34,035 bases of DNA from an uncultured Desulfofustis sp. (GCA_905479735.1 CAJQNS010000240.1:1-34035), one strand, 5' to 3'; positions 7,798 through 16,302 are shown, numbered from the stretch's first letter. Numbers and translations are program-made. The notes: generated from the sequence alone by a model not told the origin.

Positions 7798-9513
7798 TCA
7801 CCTCCCACCCCGCCGCCAGTGGCTGATGAATTCCGCCAGCGGCATGGGCTGCAACCCCTTTTTCAGGTTCGCCTCGGCTATGTCAAAAGCGATCGACCAC
7901 TGGTCGATCAAGGTTTTCCAGGCATAGAAGATGGAGTTTTTCGGATCGTAGATATGGGTGGCCTCGGAGGTCAAGCCGTTGAGCTCGATCACTTTTAGAT
8001 TCTTACCCTCTCGCAGGTCCTCTTCAGAGGGAGCCTTGAGGTCGAAACGGCCGAAATAAAAACCGCTATAATTTTCCACGATACGTTCGACCCGCTCCAG
8101 CAGTTCGGGGCTTATCAGGTCGGCCCCGTCGAGAAACAGCGAGCCCCGGCTATGAGTGCCAACCTGGCCCAGTTGGCGGGTCTCCCCCTCGGGTATGATG
8201 TCCAGCAGATCCGCCTCGAGGTTTTCAAAAAACATCGGGGCCATGCACACCGCTCGCTCGTCCCTCAGGATCAGCTCTTCGAGGGTGCTCTTCCCGTCGC
8301 CGACGACGTCAAGAAGCTTCTTGCGGTTGATGGAAAAAATACGGCCCCGCGGCTGGTCCGGCAGGCGATAATAGAAGACGCCGAACTCCTCGCCCGGGAG
8401 GTACTCCATAATCAGATAATCCCGCTCCGCCTGTTCCAGCCATTGGCGCGCCGTCTCATGGTCGGGGCAAATCTTCACCCCCTGGCCGCGTTGCCCGGCA
8501 TCGGGTTTGAGCACGATCGGATAATCGAGGCTGTGGTCGGCCATGAAAGAGTGAAGCAGGTCCAGTCTGTCCTGCATGGTGTTTGCAGCGCCGACGAGCC
8601 GCCAACGGCCGACGTACTCCTGCCGAAGCCCTTTGAAGATAGAGGACTTTCTCTCCCCTATAAAGCCGCTGTCCGGCTTGATCGCCGGATTGGTGAGAGT
8701 AAACAGGGTAGCCCGGCGATACTTGACCAGGCCGGTGTAAAGGACGTAGACGAAGGTGACCACGTTGGTCACATAAAAAGGCCAGAACTCCCAGTTTGAG
8801 AATCTTCTCCAGCGGCTCAGCAGCAGTCGGCGCCCCCGCCAGGTAAAAAGAGGTACGATGAGCCTGGTAATGGTGAATATCAGCGCCAGCAGAAAGAAGA
8901 AGACCCACAGGGCCCAGCCGCTGTAGATGTCGATATAAGTGATCACCTGCCTACCTATCAGCACAGCGCTGAGCACCAGAATGGGTGTCCAGATCACCAC
9001 GGCCAGGCCGAAGACGACGAGAAGTTTGACCAGGTCGACCCGCACCAGGCCAGCCGCCAGAAAGGTCGCCGTCCGGGTGCCGGGCAGAAAACGGCTCATG
9101 AAGATCAGCCCAAGCCCCCGTCTCTGGAACAGGGTTCGGCACTGCTGGACCCGGTGCTCGCTTACAAACCACTTCAGAGGCGGGTGGTGCAGGGCCTTGA
9201 GGCCGATCAGATAACCGGTCAGATAGAGCAGGATATCACCGATATAGATTCCCAGTCCGCTGGCTACGATCGCTTCCAGCGGTGAAATGATCGACCGGGC
9301 AGCCAGCAGGCCGGCGGCGATACAGGCCAGATCCTCGCTGATCAGGGTGGCCGCGGCGATGATCAGCAGCAGGGTGAAGCGGCTCGAAGATTGTGCCGCA
9401 TACTCTTCGAAAGCGGTCAGAAGCGATTCCACTGTCCCCTGACTGGAACACCAGCCCGAGTCGGGCAGAACCATCACCAGGGCGGCGACAATGCAGAGAG
9501 TTCTAAGAGTCAC
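7798..9513 (-). CDS. DedA/VTT membrane domain fused to ATP-grasp ligase
   Basis: This is a 571-residue two-part protein. Residues about 1-24 are a signal-like hydrophobic start. Residues about 45-220 are a DedA (SNARE-associated, VTT) membrane domain with acidic E60-D61, the G-D-x-x-x-Y segment near 90-100 and R141-F-L-P-G-T-R147. DedA proteins are linked to lipid-carrier or phospholipid flipping. A linker with another span near 245-262 leads to an ATP-grasp domain (about 290-545): K336 in VLKPDAGQRGQG, E370 in LIMEYLPGEE, D491 in FGRFDLKA, and E510 and N512 in VIELNG. The ATP-grasp part should join a carboxylate to an amine or other nucleophile, probably on the cytoplasmic side. The substrate is unknown. 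The start overlaps the NRDE gene by 11 nt. Both catalytic domains look intact. Confidence 0.85.
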   Translation of the reverse strand: MTLRTLCIVAALVMVLPDSGWCSSQGTVESLLTAFEEYAAQSSSRFTLLLIIAAATLISEDLACIAAGLLAARSIISPLEAIVASGLGIYIGDILLYLTGYLIGLKALHHPPLKWFVSEHRVQQCRTLFQRRGLGLIFMSRFLPGTRTATFLAAGLVRVDLVKLLVVFGLAVVIWTPILVLSAVLIGRQVITYIDIYSGWALWVFFFLLALIFTITRLIVPLFTWRGRRLLLSRWRRFSNWEFWPFYVTNVVTFVYVLYTGLVKYRRATLFTLTNPAIKPDSGFIGERKSSIFKGLRQEYVGRWRLVGAANTMQDRLDLLHSFMADHSLDYPIVLKPDAGQRGQGVKICPDHETARQWLEQAERDYLIMEYLPGEEFGVFYYRLPDQPRGRIFSINRKKLLDVVGDGKSTLEELILRDERAVCMAPMFFENLEADLLDIIPEGETRQLGQVGTHSRGSLFLDGADLISPELLERVERIVENYSGFYFGRFDLKAPSEEDLREGKNLKVIELNGLTSEATHIYDPKNSIFYAWKTLIDQWSIAFDIAEANLKKGLQPMPLAEFISHWRRGGR

Positions 9514-10225
9514 GGCTCAAGGTGGTGAGGAGGTCAGACCGGGGTCTTCTGCCTAGATCAACGGCGCGGTAAGAGAAACTGATCTGGTTCGGTTCGACAC
9601 TCACCCGGCTCTGGCTCACGGTGCGGGCATCGGGTCTGACCATCAGGGGGGAATGGGCGGGCAAGCGCTCGTCATGGTAATTGTGGAACTCTTCAAGGTT
9701 TTTTATGTAATCCGCACTTTCTGGATCTACCTGGAGACGAAACTGTTCACGCCGGTAGGCAGCAACTTCCTCGTATCGATACCCTGAACTGGTCAGCGGA
9801 CGGGATAACTGACTCCCGCTTTGTCGACTCAATCTATCACCGTCCCAGTTGTAGAGCAGTGTTGCCGTGTCGCTGAACAGAAATAGATGAAACCCGGAAT
9901 AGCTGGCCAGATCCACCTCCTCCATAGCCTCGACAGCAGCGGGTATCGTTTCATAGCGGGCCAGCGATTTGAGCAGCAGTCCTCTGCTCACCGGATTCTT
10001 TGCCTTGTGGGGAACCGAATAGTTGTTCAGCAGGCAGCCGATAATGCCTGCCCGGTTGGCGAAAATCCAGGTGCCGCCGCCGTCCGGGTCCAGCGGACAG
10101 ATATAGGTGGTGCCACCCTCCTGCCAAATTCCCGGGGGCTGAGCAGCACTTCTTCTGACCGACTCGTCACGGTTGAAAAAGACGCCGTAGCAGCCGGGTT
10201 TCTGCCACCAGGAGAGGGTGCACAT
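9503..10225 (-). CDS. NRDE (TANGO2-like) family protein
   Basis: The protein begins MCTLSWW and carries VFFNRDES, the Asn-Arg-Asp-Glu motif that names this family (DUF833, related to eukaryotic TANGO2). The GGTWIFANRAGIIGCLLN segment is also typical. Family members start with Met-Cys, and the fold resembles Ntn hydrolases in which Cys2 becomes the N-terminal nucleophile. I therefore start at 10225 (240 residues) rather than at an in-frame ATG 30 nt upstream; neither has a strong ribosome site. No signal peptide is seen. The end overlaps the DedA/ATP-grasp gene by 11 nt, so the two are translationally coupled. The biochemical role is unknown; a hydrolase or heme/lipid-handling function has been proposed for relatives. 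Confidence 0.85.
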   Translation of the reverse strand: MCTLSWWQKPGCYGVFFNRDESVRRSAAQPPGIWQEGGTTYICPLDPDGGGTWIFANRAGIIGCLLNNYSVPHKAKNPVSRGLLLKSLARYETIPAAVEAMEEVDLASYSGFHLFLFSDTATLLYNWDGDRLSRQSGSQLSRPLTSSGYRYEEVAAYRREQFRLQVDPESADYIKNLEEFHNYHDERLPAHSPLMVRPDARTVSQSRVSVEPNQISFSYRAVDLGRRPRSDLLTTLSRDS

Positions 10226-10348
10226 GTCAGGCGGAGAGTTGGCGTCGATGAGCAAGGGTTGAGGGGTCGATCAGATCTGTGCCCTGCTTAAGGCAGGCAA
10301 GATTATCTTTTATAGTTCCTGGTATCTGACGCATAATCTGCTCCTCGA

Positions 10349-11071
10349 TCATCTCCTGCGTTTTTCAACGGTAAAACAGATCTTGATAAGAAAGAAGGCC
10401 ACCGGAATGTAGGCTGCCAGGGCGAGTGCCGCAATCTTGGGAAAAACGAGCTGCGGTTCCGCCGAATAGACCAGAAGATAGGCGACCAGGGCCGGCACCT
10501 TGTCAAGATGAAAGACCGAAAACAAGGCAGGGACAAAGCGGCTCATCAACTCCGGGTTAGCCTCGGTTCCCCCCCTGGTCGACTGATAGATCAGGTAGAG
10601 CGCCACCGAGATGCCGGTAATAAATATGAGCACCCCTATCAGAACCATGGTTTCGATTTGAGACTGCTCACCGGTAGTGACGGTATTCTCGGATGGAAAC
10701 CAGAGCAGAACCGGCAGAAACAGGCTGACCAGGTAGAGCAGGGCACCGCCGCCCAGCTTTCTCAGGTGGGTAGGGCCAAGTTCCTCGAAAGCTGACGAAT
10801 TGTTGTTTTGGGGCTTATGCAGATAGAGATAGACAATCAACCCCATTAACATCAGCGCCAGCAGGAAAAAAGGCCAGGAAGCCCCATGGGCGCTGACCCC
10901 GAAGCTAATTCTATCTGATCCCGGCGGCAGCAGAAAGACAATCCCGAAAAAAAGCGCACAGATCACCCCGAAGCTGATCAGCAGGGCACTTATCAGTCTG
11001 GTTAATCCGGCCATGTAACAGACGCCCGAAACCAATGAGATGAACAGCGCGATGACGATTCTGACGATCAT
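10349..11071 (-). CDS. polytopic membrane protein, unknown function
   Basis: The 240-residue protein has six or seven hydrophobic spans (roughly 5-23, 26-48, 68-86, 108-127, 140-163, 195-207, 212-232) and a basic C-terminal end (EKRRR). I recognise no family motif or catalytic signature. The start is supported by AGAGGA about 5 nt upstream of the ATG. It sits between a glycosyltransferase gene (98 nt upstream) and the NRDE gene on the same strand. It may therefore belong to the same envelope-related unit, perhaps as a transporter or scaffold, but this is inference from position only. Confidence 0.7.
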   Translation of the reverse strand: MIVRIVIALFISLVSGVCYMAGLTRLISALLISFGVICALFFGIVFLLPPGSDRISFGVSAHGASWPFFLLALMLMGLIVYLYLHKPQNNNSSAFEELGPTHLRKLGGGALLYLVSLFLPVLLWFPSENTVTTGEQSQIETMVLIGVLIFITGISVALYLIYQSTRGGTEANPELMSRFVPALFSVFHLDKVPALVAYLLVYSAEPQLVFPKIAALALAAYIPVAFFLIKICFTVEKRRR

Positions 11072-11169
11072 TTATTCCTCTGCTCTCCTTGTTCTTACAT
11101 CAATTTTTATCAATTGGCTGGCAGGTTGACAGCGACTCAAGCCTCTGTGCCTGCCGAAATGATTCACAA

Positions 11170-12375
11170 TCAACCGCGCTGCTGCACAATCCGGTGCAGA
11201 TGGCGGGCGGTGTTTTCAGCACCATTGCAGTCGATCTCCGATGAGCGGTCCGATTCGGATGCCAGCAGCAAACGAAGCCCATCTTCCAGAGCCCGGCTGG
11301 AAATAGCCTCCTCGTCAACGACCTGCATTTGCTCACCAACTGCGCGCTGCAACAGCTCGAGATGTTCCTGCTGCTCACGGTCGCGGGTAGCCCGGAGCAC
11401 GACCAGCGCCGGTTTCCCCAGAGCCATGACATCAAGAATGCTATTGTAGCCGCCGTAGATCAAGGCGGTTTTCGAGCGGATAAGAGAGGAGATATAGTTG
11501 TCGCCGATCGGTTCCACGACACAATGGGCGAGCGAGCTAAAAATGTCCCCCACCTCCTGGGCCCGGCTCTGCTCCACGTAGATATGGCAGCTGCCCTGGC
11601 CCTCACCTATTCGACCCAGGGCACCGTGAAGGTCGCGGATCAGCTGGGCTGTGTGCTCGCCGAACCAGGGCAGCGAAATTGTACAGGCCAGCCTTTCCAG
11701 GGAGTCCATATCACTTGTATAGAGCTGAGCCAGTTCCCGCAGCCGGGATACATACCCCATCTCGACGGCGGAATGGGTGAAATGGGAACCGATCCTGCCA
11801 AGCGGCCCTTCACCAAGCACACGGCGGTTCCCGTACCAGAGAATTTCCCGGTAGTAGTCGTCGACGACCCGCGCCGTCTCGTCGGACCACACCGCTTTAT
11901 CTTCACCGATCACCGCCCTGAGACCCAGAACCCATTGACAGTCGGTTCCACTGCTCTGGTCGAGGGCTTCGAGCAGTTCCTGACGTTTACCGCACGGATT
12001 GTGATCCACCAGCAGGCAGCGGGGTCTGAGAATTTTTACCATGGCACCGATCATCTCGGCCCGCAGGTTGCCCAGCACCGACTTGTAAAATCCGGAATCA
12101 CCGTCTCTTCCTTCAGAAGCGCCCTTGGTGAGTACGGTTTGATATGAGGGCAATTTGATCCAGTCCAGCGCTCCGCGGCCGACCATCATCTGGGCTTTGG
12201 CACTGCCGGTGATGAGCAGCACTCGGGACTCGGGATAGAGCCGTTTCAGGGCCAGCCCCACCGCCGTGGTCCTGCTTACATGCCCCAGCCCTCTGCCGTC
12301 ATGGGCGTAGAGCAGGTAGTCCACCCGGGTGGGAAAATACTGTTTGAGCTTTTTTGAGTAGTAGTGGTCCTGCAT
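11170..12375 (-). CDS. predicted glycosyltransferase, MurG/GT28-like
   Basis: A GT-B fold glycosyltransferase is indicated. The N-terminal YAHDGRGLGHVSR segment is the glycine-rich acceptor-side loop of MurG-like and COG4671 proteins. The C-terminal LIYGGYNSILDVMALGKPAL followed by DREQQEHLELL matches the nucleotide-sugar binding region. I start at the ATG at 12375 (401 residues). The frame opens 30 nt earlier at a TTG, and neither start has a clear ribosome site. There is no signal peptide, so it should act at the cytoplasmic face, on a lipid or small-molecule acceptor. The gene heads a minus-strand set with the membrane protein, NRDE and DedA/ATP-grasp genes. The sugar donor and acceptor are unknown. 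Confidence 0.8.
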   Translation of the reverse strand: MQDHYYSKKLKQYFPTRVDYLLYAHDGRGLGHVSRTTAVGLALKRLYPESRVLLITGSAKAQMMVGRGALDWIKLPSYQTVLTKGASEGRDGDSGFYKSVLGNLRAEMIGAMVKILRPRCLLVDHNPCGKRQELLEALDQSSGTDCQWVLGLRAVIGEDKAVWSDETARVVDDYYREILWYGNRRVLGEGPLGRIGSHFTHSAVEMGYVSRLRELAQLYTSDMDSLERLACTISLPWFGEHTAQLIRDLHGALGRIGEGQGSCHIYVEQSRAQEVGDIFSSLAHCVVEPIGDNYISSLIRSKTALIYGGYNSILDVMALGKPALVVLRATRDREQQEHLELLQRAVGEQMQVVDEEAISSRALEDGLRLLLASESDRSSEIDCNGAENTARHLHRIVQQRG

Positions 12376-12537
12376 CGAATATGACAATTCAGAGATTATC
12401 ACCAATATTTCTAGTCACAAATACCATTTAATTGCATTATAATCATCCGGCAGAAGAATATATCAAGCAGTCAATTATTTTCCCTGGCTCGGTCGCCCGA
12501 CAAAGTGCATCACCGAGCTCAATCGTCTTGGTGGAGC

Positions 12538-12786
12538 ATGAGAAAATTCTTTGATACGCTGTTTCTGGTGGTGTCATCATTTGGCGGTGTACTGGTCTTC
12601 GTCAAAGGCAGCACTGCACTCTTCCTGCTCTGTCTGGCACTGCAGTACGGCTCCTTTATATCCTATGCAACCAGGCTGCGGGGCACTTCCCTTAGAAACT
12701 CCCCCTACATCTTTAATTTCGGCTACCTGGTGGTGCTTTCAGCCTATCTGCTCAGCTGCTATGTGTTCAAGACAATGATACTCTGA
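12538..12786 (+). CDS. small membrane protein, unknown
   Basis: An 82-residue protein from ATG 12538 (GGTGGAG lies immediately upstream) with three hydrophobic spans at about residues 4-24, 27-43 and 60-79. A GTG start at 12505 would add 11 residues. It is divergent from the glycosyltransferase and precedes the VKOR-like gene by 156 nt. No family is recognised, and expression is not certain. Confidence 0.5.
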   Translation: MRKFFDTLFLVVSSFGGVLVFVKGSTALFLLCLALQYGSFISYATRLRGTSLRNSPYIFNFGYLVVLSAYLLSCYVFKTMIL

Positions 12787-12942
12787 CCCTCCCCGCCCTG
12801 ATCCGGAATGATACCGCAAGAAGATCAACAAATAGTGCCAAAATAGTGTACAAATCAGCCTCGGTGAAATAGATTACCTTGACTGATCCGCCGAAGATGT
12901 GCAGCATAGTGACATCCCCGGACTGAGAAAAAACAAAAAAGC

Positions 12943-13965
12943 TTGTCCCCGGATCGGCTGAAGTATCAATGTTATTATCACGGAAAAATAGTTAACCACA
13001 ATAACCCACTACCAGTAATCCTTATGCTCATCGGTTTTTTCAGTGCCCTAATCGGTTGTCTGCTGACCGGGGTCCAAGCCCTGCTCATCTATATTCAGGG
13101 GGAGGGTGTCTGTTTCAATGAAGGCTGCAGAATCGTCGATTCGCTGACCCTGGTCGATCCACTATATTTCAACCTGGCCGGTTTCATCTTTTTTCTGATT
13201 GTCGCCACGGGGTTTAGCCAGGCCAGGAAAGGTTCCAACCTCTGGCTCCGCTTTACCAGTCTGCTGCTTCTGGCCGGGCTGGCCGCCGAAGCAGTGCTGC
13301 TGGCCTTTCAGATTCTTATCAGCCAGGTACTCTGCTCCTATTGTTTGATTATTCTCTCACTGATCGTTCTGGCCAATCTGTTTTTGGGGCTCAAGCAGAT
13401 GTTCAAGGGGTTGGTTATTTTTTCGGCGGTACTGATCGTTAGCTTCAGCCTCGACTATCACGGCGGACTGGTCAAACCGGAGCCGCTGGATCAGGGCACC
13501 ATGGCCCGGTATCAACCGGAGAAATTCAACAAACGATTCTATCTGTTTGTCTCTTCCAGCTGTTCTCACTGCCAGTCGCTGCTCAGCAGCCTGGAACAAA
13601 ACCCCAACTGCGCCGTCGACTTCAACCCGGTCGATACCTACGGCGCTTTTTCCTTTCCCGGGGCAGAACCGGTGGCCGGCTATCAGCCCAAGATCAATCT
13701 GACTTTTCTCAAGAAGATGGGGGTCTCTGAAGTACCGGTGCTGTTCGACCAGCAGGGTACAACCATGACGCTTATCCGCGGGGAACAGGCCATCAAATCT
13801 TTCATTGATCAGCAATGCCGGCCCGCCCTGCCGCAGATCGGCCTGCAGAGTTCCGAACAATTGTCGAGCAATTACCCATTACCGATTCCGGTGGAGGAAG
13901 ACGGCTGCAGCATTGAACAGGATTGTGAGGAGACCGAGGGGCAGAGTTCCCAATACCTGCAGTAG
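12943..13965 (+). CDS. VKOR family protein with C-terminal thioredoxin-like domain
   Basis: This membrane oxidoreductase probably forms disulfide bonds in periplasmic proteins by passing electrons to quinone, replacing DsbB, with a fused DsbA-like partner. Residues about 22-165 hold four to five spans. The VKOR loop cysteines are C57 and C62 (CFNEGC) and the active CxxC is C131/C134 (CSYC). After a linker, residues about 195-290 form a thioredoxin-like domain with CSHC (C207/C210) and a VSEVPVLF segment carrying the expected cis-Pro. The tail has two more cysteines (GCSIEQDC). The start is uncertain: TTG at 12943 gives 340 residues. The first in-frame ATG (13024) would cut into the first span, and neither has a Shine-Dalgarno sequence. 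Confidence 0.85.
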   Translation: MSPDRLKYQCYYHGKIVNHNNPLPVILMLIGFFSALIGCLLTGVQALLIYIQGEGVCFNEGCRIVDSLTLVDPLYFNLAGFIFFLIVATGFSQARKGSNLWLRFTSLLLLAGLAAEAVLLAFQILISQVLCSYCLIILSLIVLANLFLGLKQMFKGLVIFSAVLIVSFSLDYHGGLVKPEPLDQGTMARYQPEKFNKRFYLFVSSSCSHCQSLLSSLEQNPNCAVDFNPVDTYGAFSFPGAEPVAGYQPKINLTFLKKMGVSEVPVLFDQQGTTMTLIRGEQAIKSFIDQQCRPALPQIGLQSSEQLSSNYPLPIPVEEDGCSIEQDCEETEGQSSQYLQ

Positions 13966-14109
13966 AAAATCGTCATTTTATTCAATCTTTTGGTTGCCCT
14001 CGAAAATTTTATCCTCGACATATAACAACATGCCTGCGGTACAATTTTCAGCTGCGCTTCAACCTTGAATAAAATTCCTGATTTTTGAAAATACTCTACG
14101 CATCGAGGA

Positions 14110-15171
14110 TCAGGCGATGATAAGCCCGGGTTTTCCGCCGCTGCTGATCACCTCGCCGATGATCACTGCTGCCGGGGTTGGAATCTGTGCTAAGTCCTTC
14201 ACCAGTTCTGCGGCCTGATCGGCCGGCAGTGCCGCCAGTAGTCCACCGCTGGTCTGCGGGTCGAGAATCATCTGTTTCTGGGAGGCTGAAAATTCCTTTT
14301 CATATTCCAGATAGGCGCCGATGAGCTTTTCGTTGTGGCTGTTGACCCCGGTGCTCATCCCCTTGTCATACATGGCAATCGCTTCATCGAACAGCGGCAG
14401 ATCAGCCATTTTCAGCCGCAGCTTGACGTTGGAGGCCTTGGCCATCTCCAGCCCGTGTCCTCCGAGGCCAAAACCGGTCACATCGGTTACCGCATGAATA
14501 TCATATTTTCTCATGATTTCAGCAGCACCTTTATTCAGGCAGATGAGGGCCTCGATGCAGCGCTGCATGGCAGACTCAGATACCCAGCGCTTTAGATTGG
14601 CATTGAAGAGCACTCCGCTGCCCAGCGGTTTGGTCAGCACCAGCGCATCTCCCGGCTGGGCCCCCGCATTGGTCCAGAATTTGTCGGGGTGAACCAGTCC
14701 GGTCACCGACAAACCGAATTTCGGTTCGTCATCCTCCACCGAATGACCGCCGGCCAGCACGGCGCCGGCTTCTGTGATCTTGCTCAAGGCGCCGGCGATG
14801 ATCTGCTCGAGATCTTTGTGGGGTAATAATTTTGACGGGAAACAGAGCAGGTTGAGGCAGACTTTCGGTTGACCGCCCATGGCATAGACATCGCTGAGGG
14901 CATTGGCGGCGGCAATCTGTCCATAGACGAAGGGGTCGTTCACCGGGGGGGTGATGAAATCGGCCGTGGTCACCAGGGCCAGTTCCTCGCTGAGCCGGTA
15001 TACTCCGGCATCATCACTGGTATTGTAGCCCACCAGGAGATTTTCGTCCTCCGACTGGGGAAGACTGTCAAGCAAGGTTCCGAGCCCGACCGGGTCGACT
15101 TTGGCCGCTCAGCCGCAGGTCTTCGACAGGTTCTGCAGGGTCGGTTTTCTGAAGTAGTTGAGTATGGACAT
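14110..15171 (-). CDS. selD: selenophosphate synthetase, selenocysteine-containing (UGA at codon 21)
   Basis: SelD makes selenophosphate from selenide and ATP, the selenium donor for selenocysteine and 2-selenouridine. A conventional reading stops at a TGA (15109-15111). Read through as Sec, the frame gives a 353-residue protein from ATG 15171. The segment LSKTCG-U-AAKVDP aligns with the family's catalytic Gly-Cys/Sec site (Cys17 in E. coli SelD). The conserved body follows in frame: TTADFITPPVNDP, AANALSDVYAMGG, VLAGGHSVEDDEPKFG, LTKPLGSG, VTDVTGFGLGGH and DPQTSGGLL. A short hairpin lies 11 nt after the UGA. The tRNA selenouridine synthase gene lies 1.7 kb upstream on the same strand. No strong Shine-Dalgarno sequence is seen before the ATG. 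An inverted repeat lies 27 nt upstream. Confidence 0.93.
15087..15111 (-). promoter_or_regulatory. recoded UGA (Sec) codon and candidate bacterial SECIS hairpin
   Basis: The in-frame UGA at 15109-15111 is followed after 11 nt by a hairpin, CGAC-CCG-GTCG (15087-15097). Outer bases CAAAG and CCUUG can extend the stem imperfectly. This spacing is like that of known bacterial SECIS elements, which lie directly after the UGA and bind SelB. The apical loop is not an obvious match to E. coli fdhF, so the RNA structure is tentative. The recoding itself is well supported by the protein. Confidence 0.5.
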
Positions 15172-15198
15172 GGTTTGTTCAAAGGTGATTGTTAGAGG

Positions 15199-15248
15199 GG
15201 GGACACAATACTTAATTGTTTAAAATTCTAATTAAGTATTGTGTCCCC
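15199..15248. repeat. dispersed inverted repeat (REPIN-like)
   Basis: Two perfectly inverted 19-nt arms, 15199-15217 and 15230-15248, carry GGGGACACAATACTTAATT and its complement around a 12-nt AT-rich loop. The element begins 27 nt upstream of the selD start codon, within its likely promoter or leader. Confidence 0.9.
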
Positions 15249-15281
15249 TTAATTCCCCATTCCTATTCCTTGTCTGTCTGC

Positions 15282-15306
15282 GGGGACATAATAAGTATTG
15301 TGTCCC
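15282..15306. repeat. degenerate copy of the dispersed repeat
   Basis: An imperfect hairpin with GGGGACAT at one end and GTATTGTGTCCCC at the other. It lies 33 nt from the previous element and shares its arm sequence, so it is a compacted or decayed copy. Confidence 0.75.
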
Positions 15307-15392
15307 CTTGTGCAATGTCCCGTCAAATACCGTTTTCCTATGGGTTGCGCCGCATCGATAAGGCGATCCGATAGTGGTCTGGCCCTCTTCCC

Positions 15393-15421
15393 TGGTGAGC
15401 CCGAGGCTCAAGTGGTATAAT
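15393..15421 (+). promoter_or_regulatory. candidate sigma-70 promoter of the pirin gene
   Basis: A perfect TATAAT at 15416-15421 is preceded by TGG (extended -10). A weak -35 (TGGTGA, 15393-15398) lies 17 nt away. The predicted start of transcription is about 40 nt before the pirin ATG. Confidence 0.55.
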
Positions 15422-15466
15422 AAAGAGGCATTCTTCCAGAAACCAGGTCAACCAGAGGAGAAACTC

Positions 15467-16300
15467 ATGGAACGCAACGCCGCCAGGATTATTGCTGCCA
15501 GCCCCGTGCTTGAAGGGGCCGGCGTTCATTTAAACCGGGTCTTCGGGTTTTCCGAGGTCGAGCTGTTCGACCCCTTTCTGCTGTTCGACGATTTTCGATC
15601 CGACACCCCGGCCCACTACCTCAAAGGATTTCCCTGGCACCCGCACCGGGGCATAGAGACTATCACCTACGTGCTCAAGGGCGACGTCGAACATGGTGAC
15701 AGCCTGGGCAACAGCGGCACCATTTCCTCGGGAGACGTCCAATGGATGACCGCGGGCAGCGGCATCGTCCACCAGGAAATGCCCAAAGGAGATAAAGATG
15801 GAGCAATGCACGGTTTTCAGCTGTGGGCCAACCTGCCGGCCAAAAGCAAAATGACGGCTCCGCGCTACCAGGAAATCACCGCCGCCCAGATCCCTGAAAT
15901 TGTCGTCGACGGGGCCCGCATCAAAGTCATTGCCGGAGAATGCGAGGGAACCCGGGGGCCGGTCACCGATATTTTCACCGAGCCCGAGTACCTCGATGTC
16001 ACTCTGGCCGGAAACGCTCGGTTTCAGCGCCTGACGCCGGTGGGCCACACCGTGCTGCTCTATGCCATCGACGGCAGCGGAACATCAGCTTCGGCTGCGG
16101 TCAGCAACAGGCAGCTGGTGCTTTACGGTTCAGGCAGCGAAATCAGTGTGGAGGCCGGACCGGAGGGGCTGCGCTTCCTGCTGCTGTCGGGGAAACCGCT
16201 CAATGAGCCCATCGCCTGGCGAGGCCCCATAGTCATGAATACCGAAGAGGAATTAGAGACCGCCTTCCGCGAATATCAGCAAGGTAATTTTATTAAATAG
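15467..16300 (+). CDS. pirin family protein
   Basis: This is a bicupin metalloprotein of about 277 residues. The conserved pirin N-terminal cupin is clear: FDPFLLFDDF, then FPWHPHRGIETITYVLKG with metal-binding histidines, GDVEHGDSLGN, and GDVQWMTAGSGIVHQEMP. The pirin C-terminal domain follows, ending with GKPLNEPIAWRGPIVMNT. Some pirins are quercetinase-like dioxygenases and others are redox-sensing cofactors, so the activity cannot be decided from sequence. The start at 15467 is chosen because AGAGGAG ends 6 nt before the ATG; upstream in-frame codons have no such site. It lies divergent from selD and converges with the YtoQ-like gene, whose stop is 3 nt away. Confidence 0.93.
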   Translation: MERNAARIIAASPVLEGAGVHLNRVFGFSEVELFDPFLLFDDFRSDTPAHYLKGFPWHPHRGIETITYVLKGDVEHGDSLGNSGTISSGDVQWMTAGSGIVHQEMPKGDKDGAMHGFQLWANLPAKSKMTAPRYQEITAAQIPEIVVDGARIKVIAGECEGTRGPVTDIFTEPEYLDVTLAGNARFQRLTPVGHTVLLYAIDGSGTSASAAVSNRQLVLYGSGSEISVEAGPEGLRFLLLSGKPLNEPIAWRGPIVMNTEEELETAFREYQQGNFIK

Positions 16301-16302
16301 CT

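Noticed and set aside
15076-15171. selD as a truncated gene or pseudogene with a nonsense mutation
   Set aside because: The single UGA falls exactly at the catalytic Cys/Sec position and the upstream frame encodes family-like sequence, so recoding explains it.
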